NCBI GenBank assembly: GCA_002049455.2
Contig: KV919080.1
Location: forward strand, 16,186-80,185
DNA length: 64,000 bases
Direction of reading: 5' to 3'
Source of the DNA: Porphyra umbilicalis
Taxonomy: Eukaryota > Rhodophyta > Bangiophyceae > Bangiales > Bangiaceae
Shown here piece after piece: positions 11,530 through 24,170 of the stretch (positions are counted from its first letter, which is position 1; every line of letters begins with the position of its first letter). A program made the translations under genes and the position numbers. The notes under the pieces are model-generated. The model ran no database searches and had not been told where the DNA came from. It worked only from the letters and a program-made list of their open reading frames with translations.

Positions 11530-13852
11530 AAATTGATTGGTCCAGGGAGGTTGTGCGTGACTCGGAGGTTCTTGCCTGACTTCGGTCGTGCGCGGCGCGT
11601 GCTGTCCGATCCTTACGTGGGACCACGCTAAGGAAAATCAGAATCGTTGGTCAATCTTCGGTGTGGAGCTTCGGAGTGTTCGACATGTGGACGTACCATC
11701 CCGTCTCAATCTGCGTTGGTGGCAGGGATGAGAGGGAATAATTATCATGTCATGGCTTCGACGATAAATGTGGAAGAATCATCCTAATCATCCGGTCTGT
11801 GGGATGATATCATCACCACGTGGCTTCCTGACGCCTACGAGGTTGGACGATCCACTACTGTAGGGGGTGGACTGATGCGCACCTCCCTCGCCCCCCGGGC
11901 CTCCTCCCCATCCGGAACGGTCGCGGTCACGCCGATCAACTGTGGCGCGAGGATGACAGCGGCAAGGGACAGCAGCTGCAGAGCACAGTGCATGATCAGT
12001 CTACGCGTGCGACCAATCCGGCCGCCGTAGTCGGCCGCAAGTGAAACGCCAGCAGGCAACATCGCACAGTCAGGCAGAGGACAAGGGGGCACAAGTGGCA
12101 CAGGATGGGCCCCTCGGTTCTGTCCCCGAGTGCACCTAGTAGAGGCACACCTTGCTGTCACCTCGGGCAAGACGACAGCCTCGCCCTTGATGGTCCATGT
12201 TGCACGGAGAGATCGCCGTCGGCTGGGGTCAGCACGTCGGCAGTGTCTCAACGTCGCCTGACCTGCAGAGCGCACCAGCGGACCCCTTGGTGTGGCGCCA
12301 CGTGGCGTACGATGGTTTTCATAATTATTGAGGCGAACTATTGATAATAGACCACATTCATGCTAATCATGGATGGTTTCTCCGAAAACGCTCATCCCTG
12401 GTTGGCGGGCCATCTCAGCGCGATTGTGAGAGGCCTGAGATCTCCGCGTAGCTATTTCGGGAAAGGTTACCAGAATTCAGATCCTATTCAGAAGATTCTG
12501 ACAGTCGCGCAGCCACCAATGAGAAGTACCCAATGCGGTTCGGTCTGACCGGGTGCCCAACCAGAGGCCAGGAAACGCTAAGACCGCTTTTGGGGTGTCT
12601 TAACTGGGTGTGGGAGGTGAAGGTGCCAGGGTTGTTGGGCGTGGGGTGCACGGTGGCCAATCTCCCATTGAGCAAGCCACAACTGGGACACCAGTCCGAC
12701 GACGTCGACGGTGACAATTTCAACATGGACACCGTCGTTGTAATCTCTCGATTTGGAATATGTAGTCGACTCAAAAAAGCTTTACGAATTCTCACATGTC
12801 TCAAACTGACTTCAGTCAAAGATTGACCGAAGCGGACCTCGTGGACTCTGGGAGTGCAAGAGGTCTGTCCCTATCCCTCGCTCATTCTCTTCACCTGATC
12901 TCTGTCAAAACACTTGCGGTGGACTGTGGCATCCCAGTCTGGTATCGGACGACCCCGCTGTCCCCGTCGTCGGTCTTTGACATGAGCTGCGGCACTGTTG
13001 GAGGCACCCTCGCCTTGCCAACGGCTACCGCGAGTGACGTTGGCGCTACGTGCCAATCCCGTCCCGGTACATACCACTTCCAAGCCCGGCAGACGGTGGC
13101 AGACGCGCTGTGGGCGGTAGAGGACAGCAAAAAAGACAGAAACAGGTCGATCGCGCAACGTCGGGCGGCCTCCATTCGCCAGGCGCCTCGCCCAGCGAAA
13201 ACCGCCCGCCGTGCGCATGCCGCGGTCAGGGCGCACCGCGCTACTCCTGGGGCGTTGTAGAAGCGGCCTGCGCTCTACATTTTTTGTCTATTGTCAGTGG
13301 TTTCCGACAGAATGCGGTCACACGCTCGAGCGCGCAGCAGAGTGAGACGCTGCCCATTCCGGTCCCGGTCAAAGCTCTCAACCCGCGCCCATCGGGTGCG
13401 CGCGCTGCCTGCACACCTTTGCACCTGTCGACTAGCGGTACTTCGAGCCCACCTGCTACCGCCACCGCACCCCGAGGCGAACACATCAAGGCGATTGCAC
13501 GGCATCTGCCCTCCTCCATAGGCCTGCTGTCCCCAATTCCCTGCTGACGAGCGGTCCCGTCCACTGCTACGCTCCCCTCTGAGACCTCGTCACAAGGGCT
13601 ACGCATTGAAGAGATACTCCCCCCTCTGCGACTTTGTCACAAGGGTCACGTGCTGAAGAGATGACTCCCTTTATCCTGGGGCCGAGCTCACCTCCCAGGG
13701 GGGACCCGCCACCGCCCCTCGCACGCCCCCAAATCTGCCCGCCGGCACGCGCGCTGCGCGTGGTACGTCGCGGCAGTCACCAACCACCCGCAACATGCTG
13801 CACTCTCGCACCCACCCCCCGCTCCGCACTCCCCACCCGGGCCCGACCGCGC
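11530..13852. other. No confident gene; short tandem duplication
   Basis: No recognisable protein. A + frame from 12796 to 13260 is open (154 codons) but shows no motif. At 13572-13668 two imperfect units of about 46-48 bp sharing GTCACAAGGG and TGAAGAGAT stand in tandem. Two CCACGTGGC motifs occur at about 11818 and 12300. Confidence 0.4.
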
Positions 13853-14968
13853 TCAGCACCCGACCGTCAGGGCGCTCATGTACACCCCCGTCTTTGCGTT
13901 CTTGCGCTTGTCTGCCTGCGTCAGCGCGTACACCACGACCAGGTCGTCGACGGGCTCGGTAAAGACCGCCGACCCCCGCACCATGTCCGCCTGCGAGTCC
14001 TTGTAGTTCTTGATCGTCGTCCACGACCCGTACGAGACGCCCTCCAGCGCCATGTTGGGCTGCTTGCCCCACCCGATTTCCTTGAGCGACGACCCGGCCA
14101 TCTGGTAGGTGAACACCCGGGTCATCCCCTTGGAGCTCGTCGTCAGCTACGGCTTGACGATTTGGCCACCGTTCCGCCCCAGCGCCGTCATTGTCTCGCG
14201 CCACCCGTCCTTGGCCTGGGACGCCTTCTTGGTCGTCGCGTCCACGTCCTCAAACGTCAGCGACGGGACCATCGTGCCGCCGCTAATCTTGATGCGGATC
14301 GCCTGGAAGCCCACATACGTCGGCACCCCGGCAACGTCGCGGAGGGTGCAGGTGGGGCCGTTGGGGCCCTGCGCCATGCGCGTCCACGCCTTGCGCTTGC
14401 TGTACGCCGAGCCGGTCTTGTCGCCACTCGACCGCGGCACGCACCCGGCGACGGAAAACACCTGCGCAGAGATGACGCGGCCGTCGGGGAGCTTGCCGCG
14501 CTGGTTCTTGGCCGCCAACACCGCGTTGATGGCCACCGTGGCGGGCTTGCACTTGGGCGTCGCCGCGGGCTTGGCCGGCGCCGACCGCCCTGCGGGCGCC
14601 GCCTGCGTCGGCGACAGCGTCACGGCCGTGCTGCGCTGCTGGCTGCACGCGCACGAGGCTCCCGCCCCCACTGTGGCCCCGTCAGTGCACGTCGGCACCG
14701 TCTGGACGGCGCGGGACTGACACATGTGGGTGGCGACCGACTTGTCGACGCACTCAAAGCTCGGCTCACAGTCCTTGCCCGTGCACCGCCCCTCTGACGA
14801 GCCCAGCGACGACGCCGCAAATGTCATGCACCGGCCGACCGTGGTCGCGTCGGCCAGCGCGCACGCGCACGACTCGCCGGCGGGGATGGCGGCGGCGACG
14901 GCCGCCATCGCCGCCACGGCGACGGCGGCCACGACCGGCAGCAGCTGCATACGGCGGGGAGCCTCCAT
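13853..14968 (-). CDS. Secreted Cys-rich protein, one in-frame TAG
   Basis: The ATG at 14968 starts MEAPRRMQLLPVVAAVAVAA, a clear signal peptide, followed by about 80 residues with more than ten cysteines (ESCACAL, GRCTGKDCEPSFECVD, SCACSQQ). A Pro/Ala/Lys spacer and a basic globular part come next. The frame meets a TAG at 14147-14149 and continues in the same frame to 13853. The continuation (MAGSSLKEIGWGKQPNMALEG...) looks like genuine C-terminal sequence. The intact product would be about 370 residues and extracellular or cell-wall associated. I recognise no family. The single stop could be a nonsense mutation, a sequencing error, or mark a small unrecognised intron. Long G/C-free stretches make homopolymer error unlikely at this spot. 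Confidence 0.6.
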
Positions 14969-17159
14969 CTTGACGGGCGTGCGAGGAAGAAGGCGGACGC
15001 GGGTGGGGAAGGGGAAGGGACTGGAAGAGCCGACGCGTCGCGAGCGCCTCCGCGTGGCGACCCGAGCGGGGACGGACGGGCGGTGGTCGGCTGGGTGTGG
15101 TTGGTGGTGGTGGGATGGGGAAGAGACTGCACATCCCAACGACCCAGGCGGCCCTCATAAACTGATCGTGTCGGCTAGGTAGCGACGGGGCGGGCCGCGC
15201 AGCAGCCCCCCATCTGCACGCTCGCTTTCCGCGTGGCAATGCGCCCACTCGCACGGAGGCCAGGCCCACGGGAACCGATGCTGCCCCACCCTCACCGCTA
15301 CCGCCGCCTCGTCGGCACGGTCACCAACCGTCCCGCGTGGGCGCAGGAGCTGCCCACGCATGCCACCACCGTCGACAGCCCCCCAAGCAACTGCTGCAGC
15401 GCCACCCCATCGACACGTCTTTCTTGCACTCCGCGCTGCCGGCGAGAGGCTCTACTCACCGACGTCGCACAAGCTCGGTCTACGCCTAGCGTTGGGCCAC
15501 GCAAAGAGCAGGTAGGCAGCCATCCAGGTTCCGCGGAAACCGCATAGCAGCCAAAGCCCCACAGACGAGACAGGGCGTGAGTTGGCGTTCGCTCACGGGG
15601 CGGCGGCCGCCGCCTGGACGAAGCCGACTTGCTGCCCGTCACCAACCGCACACGCAGCGCCATCACGCCACGTCACGTGATGAGATCCATGGCTTGGCAC
15701 CCGGACCAAGAGTCCAGGAGAGGGAGGGGGGGAGCTGCGGCGAGTGGGAGGAAGAAGGCAGGCTGCGGCGAGCCTGCCCGAGACGGAGCCGAGCGCGTAC
15801 TGTACCCGACAGAGGCAACTCTTCGCAGCAGAGGCGTGTCAGACAACGCAACAGTCACAAAACGCCGACCGGAAGCAAAACGGCCCACACACAACACTTT
15901 CACACACCCGACACCTTACGTAATGGATCCGCCAGACTTCTTGGCGAAGGCGGGCATGGAACCCGCTCGCGCTTCGTTCCACCCGCGAGTCTTTCTCAGG
16001 GCCATTCTATGGCTGTCTTCACAACTTTGGCCGAAGCGGTCGAAATCAAGATAAGGCCTGGATCAACTGCCCATTGGTCAATCCACTTGGTACGGCTGAA
16101 TGGATGGCTGAGACAAAGTTTCACACTGTTGACATCGACTGGGTCCGCCAAAATTGGGAAGAAAGAACTATACCAGGCCGAACGGCCGAATGTTCGAACG
16201 TTCGAACGTTTGGACGTTCGGGCCAAAGCATAGAATAGTTTGATCATCTTTTTCGGTGCTTGCTTTCAAGTGAAATCCCGTGGGGGGGGTGGGTGGCGAC
16301 CGCCGCGGCGGTCGACACCGACGCCGACGCCAGCGCCGCCGGCTGGATGGATGCCAAGAAATCGCAGCTGCGACGGCGGCGGCGTGGGTGGCGCCGCCAC
16401 CGCCTGGCGCCACCGCCCCTCCCCCAGTAGTGCGTCGCAGCCGACGACGCGGCGGTCGTCACCGCCCTCCCCCGCGCCATGTCCAGACCGCGCCACCGCC
16501 ACGGCGGCGGACGTGTCGGCGGCCGCGGCCTCCGGCGACGGCTGGCCGCCGTGTCATGCGGCCACCGGCGGGCAGTCGTCGGTCGGCAGCCTCAGCTGCG
16601 CGCTCGTTGAAGTGTACGCGCTCGCGGCGACGCGGGAGCTGCGGGGCGGCCCGTGGTGTTTGTTTGCAAAACCTGCCGTGCGCTTTGGGGAGCGCGGGGG
16701 GTGGGGGGTGGCGCACGGCTGGCGGGCGTGGATTTGGCGAGGGGGGACTGGGGGGGGTTTGAGGAGGAGGCGGTGGACGCCGTGGCGAGGGTGGTGCGAG
16801 TCCCCGACCAAGACATGAAAGCACAGCGGGCATTCGCGGGTGGGTGGTGCTCCTCGACAATGCCCAAATTGTCGCCTCTGCCGTCCCCCGCCACTGGCAC
16901 TTGGGATACGGTGCTCCCCGTTGCCGGCCGCCACGTCGCCCGGTCGACGTTCATCACACTCCTCTGCGGCGGCGTCGACGCGGGGGCGGTGCATGGGGAG
17001 GGCGCCACACCACTGGCGCTGGTGGGGGAGTGGGTCGAGCCGCGGATGCAGTGTTTGGGGGGACTCACATTGTATTGACTTTTACATCGTGTTTTTCTTG
17101 CGCCGTAGCATTGTATGCGGAAGCCCGAGGCAGCGTGTCGCGCTTCGCGTCTTCTGTTG
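14969..17159. other. No confident gene
   Basis: Several overlapping frames exist. One on + near 16570-17078 contains protein-like pieces (SCALVEVYALAATRELRGG; VDAVARVVRVPDQDMKAQRA) in two different frames, but nothing recognisable and no consistent start. A short nested repeat of GTTCGAAC occurs at 16190-16215. Confidence 0.35.
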
Positions 17160-17278
17160 TAGGGGCCCCTACGATACCCCCGGGGGTATCGCGAAACGAG
17201 GGGCAGGGGGGCACACCGATCACGAATCGTGATCGGCACACCGATCTGCACTTGCCATCGGGGCCCTCTATTTATAAA
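17160..17278 (+). promoter_or_regulatory. Palindrome-rich promoter with TATA box
   Basis: In about 120 bp lie AGGGGCCCCT (17161-17170), the perfect 20-bp palindrome CGATACCCCCGGGGGTATCG (17172-17191), and an inverted repeat with 10-bp arms CCGATCACGA / TCGTGATCGG around one base (17216-17236). The element CTATTTATAAAG, with TATA core at 17271-17278, follows. The arrangement fits a regulated promoter reading to the right. The next gene on that strand begins at 17870, implying a 5' leader of up to about 570 bases or a leader intron. The link to that gene is inference. Confidence 0.55.
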
Positions 17279-17869
17279 GCCCACAAGCATCATTTCGCAG
17301 TGAAACCTATTGATCCTCCCGCTTCCGACTTGACAAAAAAGGAGATTGCAAGTTTGGGAAGATCCTAACAGGTTCGACGCACATCGATTGGCTGCTCCGG
17401 CCGGACGGCTTTGGCCACACCCACCCCACTCCAGCCGGGAGGTCACTGGATCTGGCCACGGAGAGCAGCGATCCCGAGCAAAACCGCCGCCCAACCAAAA
17501 CCCCCCTCCCGGCGTGTTTGCCGCGGCCCGCTTCCCTCGCGCACCGGTTCCACCACCCCCCACTCGCGTCTGCCCCCGCTCCGCCTCCGCGGGTGCCCAA
17601 ACGGGCGATCCCCCCCACACATTTCCGCCAGTCGCGCGTCGGCCGTGCCCGCGTGCCGCCGCCACATTCTCGTCGCGCGCTCGGGCCGACGCGGCAACCG
17701 CACGCTGTCGCAGCCGCCGTCGCGGCACCGCAGCCCTCGCCCCCCGGCTCCCGTCCCCCCGCGTCAGCCCCCCGCCGTTTTTGCCGCCGTCCACCCCACG
17801 CCTCCACCGCCGTTGCTTCCGCCACCCCTCTCCGCCCCCCCCCCCCACCCCCCCCCTGACACGAACGCC

Positions 17870-18802
17870 ATGGCCGCGTTTGTGGCCTCGTCTGGGGTTG
17901 CCGCCCTGGCCGGCGACCGCGTGGGCGCGCGTGGCGCCTTTGGCGGCGCCGCCATTGCCACGGCGGCGCCGACGGCGGCGGCGTCCACCCCCCGCATGGG
18001 CTATGGCGACTACTCGTACCTAACGGACGCGACCAAGGGCCACGTCGGGCAGTACTATGTGGACAAGTTTCGGCGGGCGTCGGACTTTTCCCGCGGCGTG
18101 CCCGCGTCGGCCGCCGACGGGCTCCTGGGGCGCACCGCCAAGGGTGCCGTCGCCGTCCCCGCCGAGGGCATCCCGCAGCTGACCGAGGGCCCGCTAGCCC
18201 CGTCGCCCGACGCGGCGGCGGATCCGCGCGTCGCCGAAGCAGAGGGCACGGTGTGGTCGTGGGATGCCGGCTACGTCGACCCATCCCTGTCGGCGGTGGA
18301 GGACACGAACGATGAGGCGGTGGCGGACCGCGCGTTTGCGGCCTTTCGGGGGTCCATGGAGTCGACGCGGGGGGCGGCGCTGGCGCGCTCCTCCAAGGCC
18401 CTCGAGGCGACGGTGACGCGCCTGTCGGGCACCATTGGCGAAAAGGCGCTGCTGACGCTCGACGGGCAGCTGGACGCCGAGTACTCGCGCCTCCAAAAGA
18501 TCAAGAACCACCCGCGCTTGACGCCGTATGGGCGGCCCCAGACGGAGATCCCCGGCCGCCCCTATGTCGGCAGCGTTGGGGCGCTCGACTTTGCCAAGGG
18601 CCCGGGCGGGGAGCCGGCGACGACCGCGGTCGTGGCCGCGGGCAATGGGGTGGGCGCGTTTTGGAAGGAGCCGGAGCAGCCACAGCCGACCTACAAGCGG
18701 CCGCTGGGTGCGGCCACGCCCGAGCGCATCTATAATGCGTCGCCCGACGTGGCGCGGCTGACGTCGACCGCGGAGTCGGCCGGCATTGTCGTCCAAGAGT
18801 AA
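17870..18802 (+). CDS. Plastid phycobilisome gamma-type linker candidate
   Basis: 310 residues from an ATG in good context (ACGCCATGGCC). Residues 1-40 form an Ala-rich transit peptide with Phe at position 4, as usual for red algal plastid targeting, and probably end before MGYGDYSYL. The mature part opens YLTDATKGHVGQYYVDKFR, which I associate with rhodophyte phycoerythrin gamma/linker proteins; this is from memory of the family, not a search. The remainder is a mostly helical, charged protein of about 270 residues. It contains no cysteine at all, so it cannot bind a bilin covalently, unlike the chromophore-bearing gamma subunits. Known role of the group: holding phycoerythrin hexamers in the rods of the phycobilisome on the stromal side of thylakoids. 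Alternative: another plastid stromal structural protein. A TATA box with palindromes lies about 600 bp upstream. Confidence 0.6.
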   Translation: MAAFVASSGVAALAGDRVGARGAFGGAAIATAAPTAAASTPRMGYGDYSYLTDATKGHVGQYYVDKFRRASDFSRGVPASAADGLLGRTAKGAVAVPAEGIPQLTEGPLAPSPDAAADPRVAEAEGTVWSWDAGYVDPSLSAVEDTNDEAVADRAFAAFRGSMESTRGAALARSSKALEATVTRLSGTIGEKALLTLDGQLDAEYSRLQKIKNHPRLTPYGRPQTEIPGRPYVGSVGALDFAKGPGGEPATTAVVAAGNGVGAFWKEPEQPQPTYKRPLGAATPERIYNASPDVARLTSTAESAGIVVQE

Positions 18803-20945
18803 CCCGCGAGTGGTGGTGTGCGGGGTGGCTGCGAGGGGGGGTGGATGAGGGGATGGGGAGCCGCTTTGGGGGGAGAGAGGCATGGCGTGCGCGACGTAGA
18901 GGTGTTTGCGCGGGCACCCCCGGTGTGGGCCATACCGCCCTTGTGGGTACTCTGCGAGCGCTGTGCTGTGTGCGCGGGGGCCCCTTTGTCTCCTTTGGTT
19001 TTTCGTGTGGCGTGGATGGGTGCTGGTTTGTGTATGGAAGCGCGTGTGCGTCTGTTTTTGTACTCTCGTGTTCTGCTTGCGTGACGCTGCTTCTACCACC
19101 CCTGCTCTCCACTCATCGACACCCGCTCTTCCCCCCCGTCTCCCACGTACCGTTTCTCAACCACCCGCTGCTACCCCCAGCCACCCCCACTCCCGCCGTC
19201 TGTCCCCACTGTCGCCGTTGCGACCTAGGGAGGTACGGGTGTCACCCCCGCCGCTCCGACGACGGCGGTCTTCCTGACGCTCACGGCAACACGAGTGGCG
19301 CTGCCCACTGACGCGGCCGCCGAAGTCAGCCTCGTCGCCACGCTCGGCAAGTTGGCCGATGCCGGGCGATGCTTACGGCGGCGGCGGCCACAGCGCAGAC
19401 GGCGGTACCGTCAACGCGGTGGCGGTGGCTACGGTCAACGCCGGACGCGTCGACAGCGGGCCTGTGGCTGCTGGCAGTCGCCGCGCGCGTGGGTGGGGTG
19501 TGACGGCGGCTGATCATCATGGGCACGCTGGTCACGGCGGCTGATCATCATGGTCACGCTGGGCGTCAGCGTACCGCTGCGCGACCAGTTCCCGGTGTGA
19601 CGGGAGACACCGCGCGACAACGCGACGCTTGGAGAATTGGGCCGAGGAGCGGCTCGGGCGACTCGTTTCTCGCCACAGTTGTCGCAGCTGTGCGGCATTA
19701 GTGATCGTGGTCGTGGGAGGGGTGCGGGGATGGGGCCATTGACACTGGACAACAGTGCGAGCGTGGGCGTGGGTACGTCAGTTGATTTTTAGCTAGTGGC
19801 AGCACGTCACTGCGCACCGCGGAGCTCGTAGTCAACCTGCGTCAAATTTTCATGTCGCATTCTCATAGCACAAGCAGACGACGCGCCGCCAGGAGCACAA
19901 CACTCGAGGACGTTGCTGAAGGCGAGATGCTCTCGACGAAGTTTCTTTTTGCTGCAGTGCTCGTCATGAGCGTGAACCATGAGCGAAGGAGCCGCAGCAG
20001 ACTGCATGGAAGCCTGGCACTATCGGCTGACGTTCCCCGTCAATGAGGGCGTCGTGTTCATGACATGGGGCGATCCACACACTCCAAACCCGTTCCTTGT
20101 AGTGTGGACATCGTCTGTTCCAGGCGGAATAGGCGCCCAGGGCCTACTGAGACACTCTCCGTCATCGGCAAGGAATAAGCCAAGGCAGAGAAAACGATGC
20201 GCTGCGAGAAAGCCGTCGCCGAAGCGGTGAGCTCGAGGGTGGGCGCGCAATGTGAGGCTAATTCATATCTAATTATCCAACCACAGCTGGTTGCAGTATT
20301 TTAAAATATCAAGTTGTTAGGCAGAACGGGGGACTGTGTCTCGCCGGACTCACAGATTGCATGCACGGCCAGGCGGCGTTTTTTGTTCGCGCATGAATCA
20401 GCTTGTGGCCGTGCCTTGATCCAGCTAGCCACCCGTTCCGCCTCCCAACGGCCGGGCTGCAAAGCTTGCATTCGTTCCGTTCGCCACTCCTGGACGAACG
20501 GGTGGCCCAGACGCTGGAGGGCTCCAGCGATGTCATTCAGCCGCCTTCGGGAGTCATGGCGCGTGCCGGCCACGCAGCCGCGGCTGTGGCGTGGCCTCAT
20601 GTTGTGGTTGCTGCCAGACTGAGCGGTCGTATCGCCTCGTGAGGCCCGACGTACGTGAGCGGCTGCCACTCGCCATCCCGCGGGTGGTCGGCGGCGCCAG
20701 TCGGCCGCCGTGATGGTCTGAGTGCGGTCACGGCGACGGCGGGGACACTACAAATGCGAGCTCCGCGGTGCTTCACCAGACGCCGCTTCGTTCGGCATCA
20801 TCGCACTCACGCACACCCATCCTGACACACACACACACACACCCTTCACCCTACCTTCTCACGCCAGCACTACCACTTCCACTTCCACCGCCGCCACCCC
20901 CTCCACTTTCCAAGACTCTCCCGCCACCACTCCTCAACCTCCACA
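18803..20945. other. No gene seen; minor repeats
   Basis: Intergenic DNA. GGCGGCTGATCATCATGG is duplicated 33 bp apart at about 19504 and 19537. An (AC)n run lies at about 20825-20842, just upstream of the one-helix protein gene. A minus frame at 20301-20669 contains an ordinary-looking stretch (WRTERMQALQPGRWEAERV) but has no recognisable domain. Confidence 0.4.
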
Positions 20946-21329
20946 ATGGCTTTTGTCGGCTCTGCCGTGGCCCTGCCCACCGCCGCTCGCCCCGCCACCG
21001 CCGCCGTCTCGGCGCGCACGTCGACGTTTGTCGCCCCCCTCTCTCTGGCGGCCGCCCCCGCTGCCCGCGGCGCCGCGGTCATGATGGTCGGGGAGGACCC
21101 CCAAAACCGCAAGTTCAACAAGGTCGCCCGCGACGCCGAGGCCAAGATTGAGGCCCAGTCCAACCGGCCGCAGGGGTGGACGCGCTTCTCTGAGGTCGTC
21201 AATGGCCGCGGCGCCATGATTGGCTTCGCGGCGGGCCTGGTGGTTGAGCTGGCCACTGGCCAGAGCATCTACAACCAGGTCATTGGCCTCGGCAGCCTGC
21301 CTGCTGAGCTCATTGGCAAGATCCTTTAA
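20946..21329 (+). CDS. One-helix chlorophyll a/b-binding-like protein (OHP/HLIP type)
   Basis: 127 residues from the ATG at 20946. Residues 1-46 are a transit peptide (MAFVGSAVALP..., Phe at position 3, Ala/Thr/Arg-rich, ending near AAVMMV). The mature part has the single light-harvesting helix with the generic motif NGRGAMIGFAAGLVVE at about residues 86-101, preceded by FSEV. The Glu/Asn/Arg set needed for chlorophyll ligation and helix pairing is present. A short tail follows the helix. Known role of the family: pigment binding and photoprotection during photosystem assembly and high-light stress, in the thylakoid membrane. No intron is needed and the length fits the family. An (AC)n microsatellite lies about 100 bp upstream. 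Confidence 0.85.
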   Translation: MAFVGSAVALPTAARPATAAVSARTSTFVAPLSLAAAPAARGAAVMMVGEDPQNRKFNKVARDAEAKIEAQSNRPQGWTRFSEVVNGRGAMIGFAAGLVVELATGQSIYNQVIGLGSLPAELIGKIL

Positions 21330-22374
21330 GTGGTAGACTGTGGGACGAGCATGTGCTGTGTATATTTCGACTTGTGTATAGACCTTTCAAAAACACTATC
21401 GACATCATCACCTTCATAGTATGCATGTTTGGCCAGCTGGTCAGTGTGCAGCAGAAGCACCGGCCCTGCACCCCCTCCCCGGTCCAGGAAACCTACGAGA
21501 TACCGAAATCCCTTGTCCTGGTGCCCTGAAGAACAGTCACGAAAAAGCGGTGGAACAAACCAGAGGCCGACTGAAGAGGACGGGAAAGAATGTCGTGAAA
21601 AACATTTGAAGCAGTGACGCCTCCCATTCACATAGCCGACCAGTTGCGCTCGCGTCGCGCGGACGGATGAAGAGGTAAGACACATACGCCACCACGCAGA
21701 AGGACCCATTCGCAGCTCACGTCACGGCAAACACGGCACATAGGGACATACAAGAGTTTACATCCACCGTCTTCGTGCCGGGAGGCAGACCCACCCATCG
21801 CCCTCGTCCCCATGCTCGACCACACACACCGCCGTCCTGTACAATTCAAGCATCATGAGGCCACCTGCGCATAAAATAAAGAGCTACAAACCTGGACACT
21901 GCACGAAAAGAAGAACACCCCAACGCTATAAGAAAACCACAACAGCAAATCACAGGATGCCACCACGAGTTAGTCCATGCGCGCGCGTCACCTCCGCGTC
22001 ACCCCCTCATCGCGACCCTCACCTCCCCCCGGTCGGGTCCACGCTTGCGTCAGGAGCGGCATCGCCGCGCGTATAGACTATCACAGCACGTCGGGTGCGG
22101 CTCGTGGCCGGCCGATAAGAAGGATCCATTGTTAATACGCTCATCAGGGCAAGCAGCCGAGGCGGCCGGGGCGGCGGCACCGCTCCAGTACGTACATTGT
22201 GCGAGGGGCGCCACCACCGACGGCGGCGCGCGCGCGCGTCTCGCGCTTGGGCGCCGCCCCCGCTGCCACGAGCGGGGGCGCGCACGCGCGACCCCCCCGT
22301 CGGCACCACGGGCCGACATGGAACAAAGAGGTCCGTGCCGGCGCAAAACCCCACCCGAGTGACCAGCCACGCGA

Positions 22375-22405
<31 letters not shown>

Positions 22406-22418
22406 CCCACGGCCCCCC
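21330..22418. other. No gene seen
   Basis: Moderately AT-rich 3' flank of the one-helix protein gene and the 3' side of the RRSxS protein gene. No recognisable coding or RNA motif. Confidence 0.4.
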
Positions 22419-22618
22419 TCACCGCGACCGCCCCGGCTCGTCGGGGTGGGGGCGCGGCGGCCGCACGCGGGTGACGGCCCCCCCCAAGGAGCAGAGCCCC
22501 TCGTCCCGCCGCCGCCGTGCCGGGCGGGGACCCCACACGGGCGACGTCCACGGCGAGTTGCCCGGCGAGCTGCCCGGCGTCGACGCCGCGTCGGCGCCCC
22601 CCCCGGCAGCCCCACCGC

Positions 22619-22660
<42 letters not shown>

Positions 22661-24006
22661 TGCCGCCGCCACCGCCGCCGCCACGTGGCGGCAGCGGCGG
22701 CCGCACCGCCTCGGGCGCCTCGTCCGACGACACGCTGCGCGGCGGCGGCAGCGGCGGCAGCGCCGCCTCGAGCGCCTCCTCCGTCGACACGCTGCGGCGC
22801 AGCGGGCGGCGGGGCGCCACGGCAGCGGTGGCCTCGTCGACGGCCGACGCGCGGGGCGTGGCGCCCGCGTACATGGCGGCGGGGGGCGTCGGTGGCCGCG
22901 CCGGATGCGCGTGCGGCGGGTGGTACGCGCCGTAGGGCGGGTGCCACTGGCCGTGGCCGGTGCCCCCGCCGCCAGGCGGGAGCGGCGGCAGGCCGTCAGC
23001 CGCCTCGTCGGCCGACGCAAATGCGGCGGCGCCGCCAGTGGCCGACGCGGCCGACGCGCCGGGCGGGGGCGGCTCATCCAGGGGCGCCCCCGCCGCGGCG
23101 GCGGAGAAGAGCACCCCCGACCGCCCGCCGCTGCGCACCGCCCGGCGGGCGGCCACGTCGGCGAGCGCGGCGCCGACGCCGTCGAGGGAGCCGCCGCGGG
23201 GCGGTCCGCGGGCAGACACCCGGCGACCGCCGCCCCCGCGGCGGGGGGGTATGGCCCACGCGGCGGCGGCGGCAGCGTGCCCGACACTGTCGGTCGACCG
23301 CCAGGGGCGGCGTGCCGCCCGCCCCGCCCCGCCCCCATCCACCCCCACCGCCGACGTGGCCGGGGCGGGGAGGGAGCCGCCTTCGGCGAGGCGCTCCCCG
23401 TCGACGCGGCGGGCGTCTGCGACACCGGTCGCGTCGGCGGACCCGCCCGCGGCGCCCCCAAACACGTCGGCCCACCGCGGCGGCGGCGGCGGCGCCGCGC
23501 CGCCGCCGCCGCCGCCGCCACCCCCCTCGTCGACAGCAGCAGCAGCCGGCGACGGACGGCCGTCCGCCCCCCCGACGCGGCGCACGCGCAACTCTGTGTC
23601 GACCGACACGGAGCGGCGCATCGCCGCGCGGCTCGCCGCCGGCAGACAAATGGCCACCGACGCGGGGGGTACCGCCCAGGCGCCCGCGTCGGCGGGCGCC
23701 GCCGGCGGGGCGCCCTCGTCTTCCGACTCGGACGAGGCGGTGAGGAAGGTCGACGACCGCTCGCCGCGGGGCGCCGCGCCGCCGCCGCCGCCGCCGCCGC
23801 CACCGCCGCCGCGGCGGCGGGCGGCGGGGCCGGCGCCCCGTCGCTCGTGGCCACGGCCGGCGGCGCCGCCGCCGCCGACGGGCGTCAAGGGCCCGCTCAG
23901 GGTGCGGCCGCCGCCCGCCACCAGCCCCTCATCCACCGACGCGGAGCGGCGGTACGGCAGCCGCCCGCCGCGTCGGGCGGCCGGCGGCAGCGGGGGCGGC
24001 AGCCCG

Positions 24007-24051
<45 letters not shown>

Positions 24052-24170
24052 TCGGATCCGCCCCCCTCATCCTCCCCGTCCGAGGTGCCGTGGCGCTCCC
24101 ACGGCTTGGGCTTGCAGTGCTCCCGCCACGTGTGGAGCACCAGCGTGGTCACGGGCGGCACGCGCGGCAT
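22419..24170 (-). CDS. Low-complexity protein with repeated RRSxS motifs
   Basis: An uninterrupted 583-codon frame from the ATG at 24170. Residues 1-40 look like a normal sequence (TTLVLHTWREHCKPKPWERH), followed by acidic and poly-Gly linkers. A short motif then recurs along the chain: RRSASVDEG, RRSVSVDTE, RPWRSTDSVG, RRSVSTEEAL, PRSVSSDEAPEA. Arg-Arg-x-Ser followed by acidic residues is the kind of site used by basophilic kinases, so the protein may be a multi-site phosphorylated scaffold; that is inference. It is rich in Gly, Ala, Pro and Asp/Glu and contains many GCC/GGC triplet runs. No enzymatic domain is visible. The opposite strand also has long open frames, as expected from the GC bias. 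Codon logic and repeating motifs favour this strand. Confidence 0.5.
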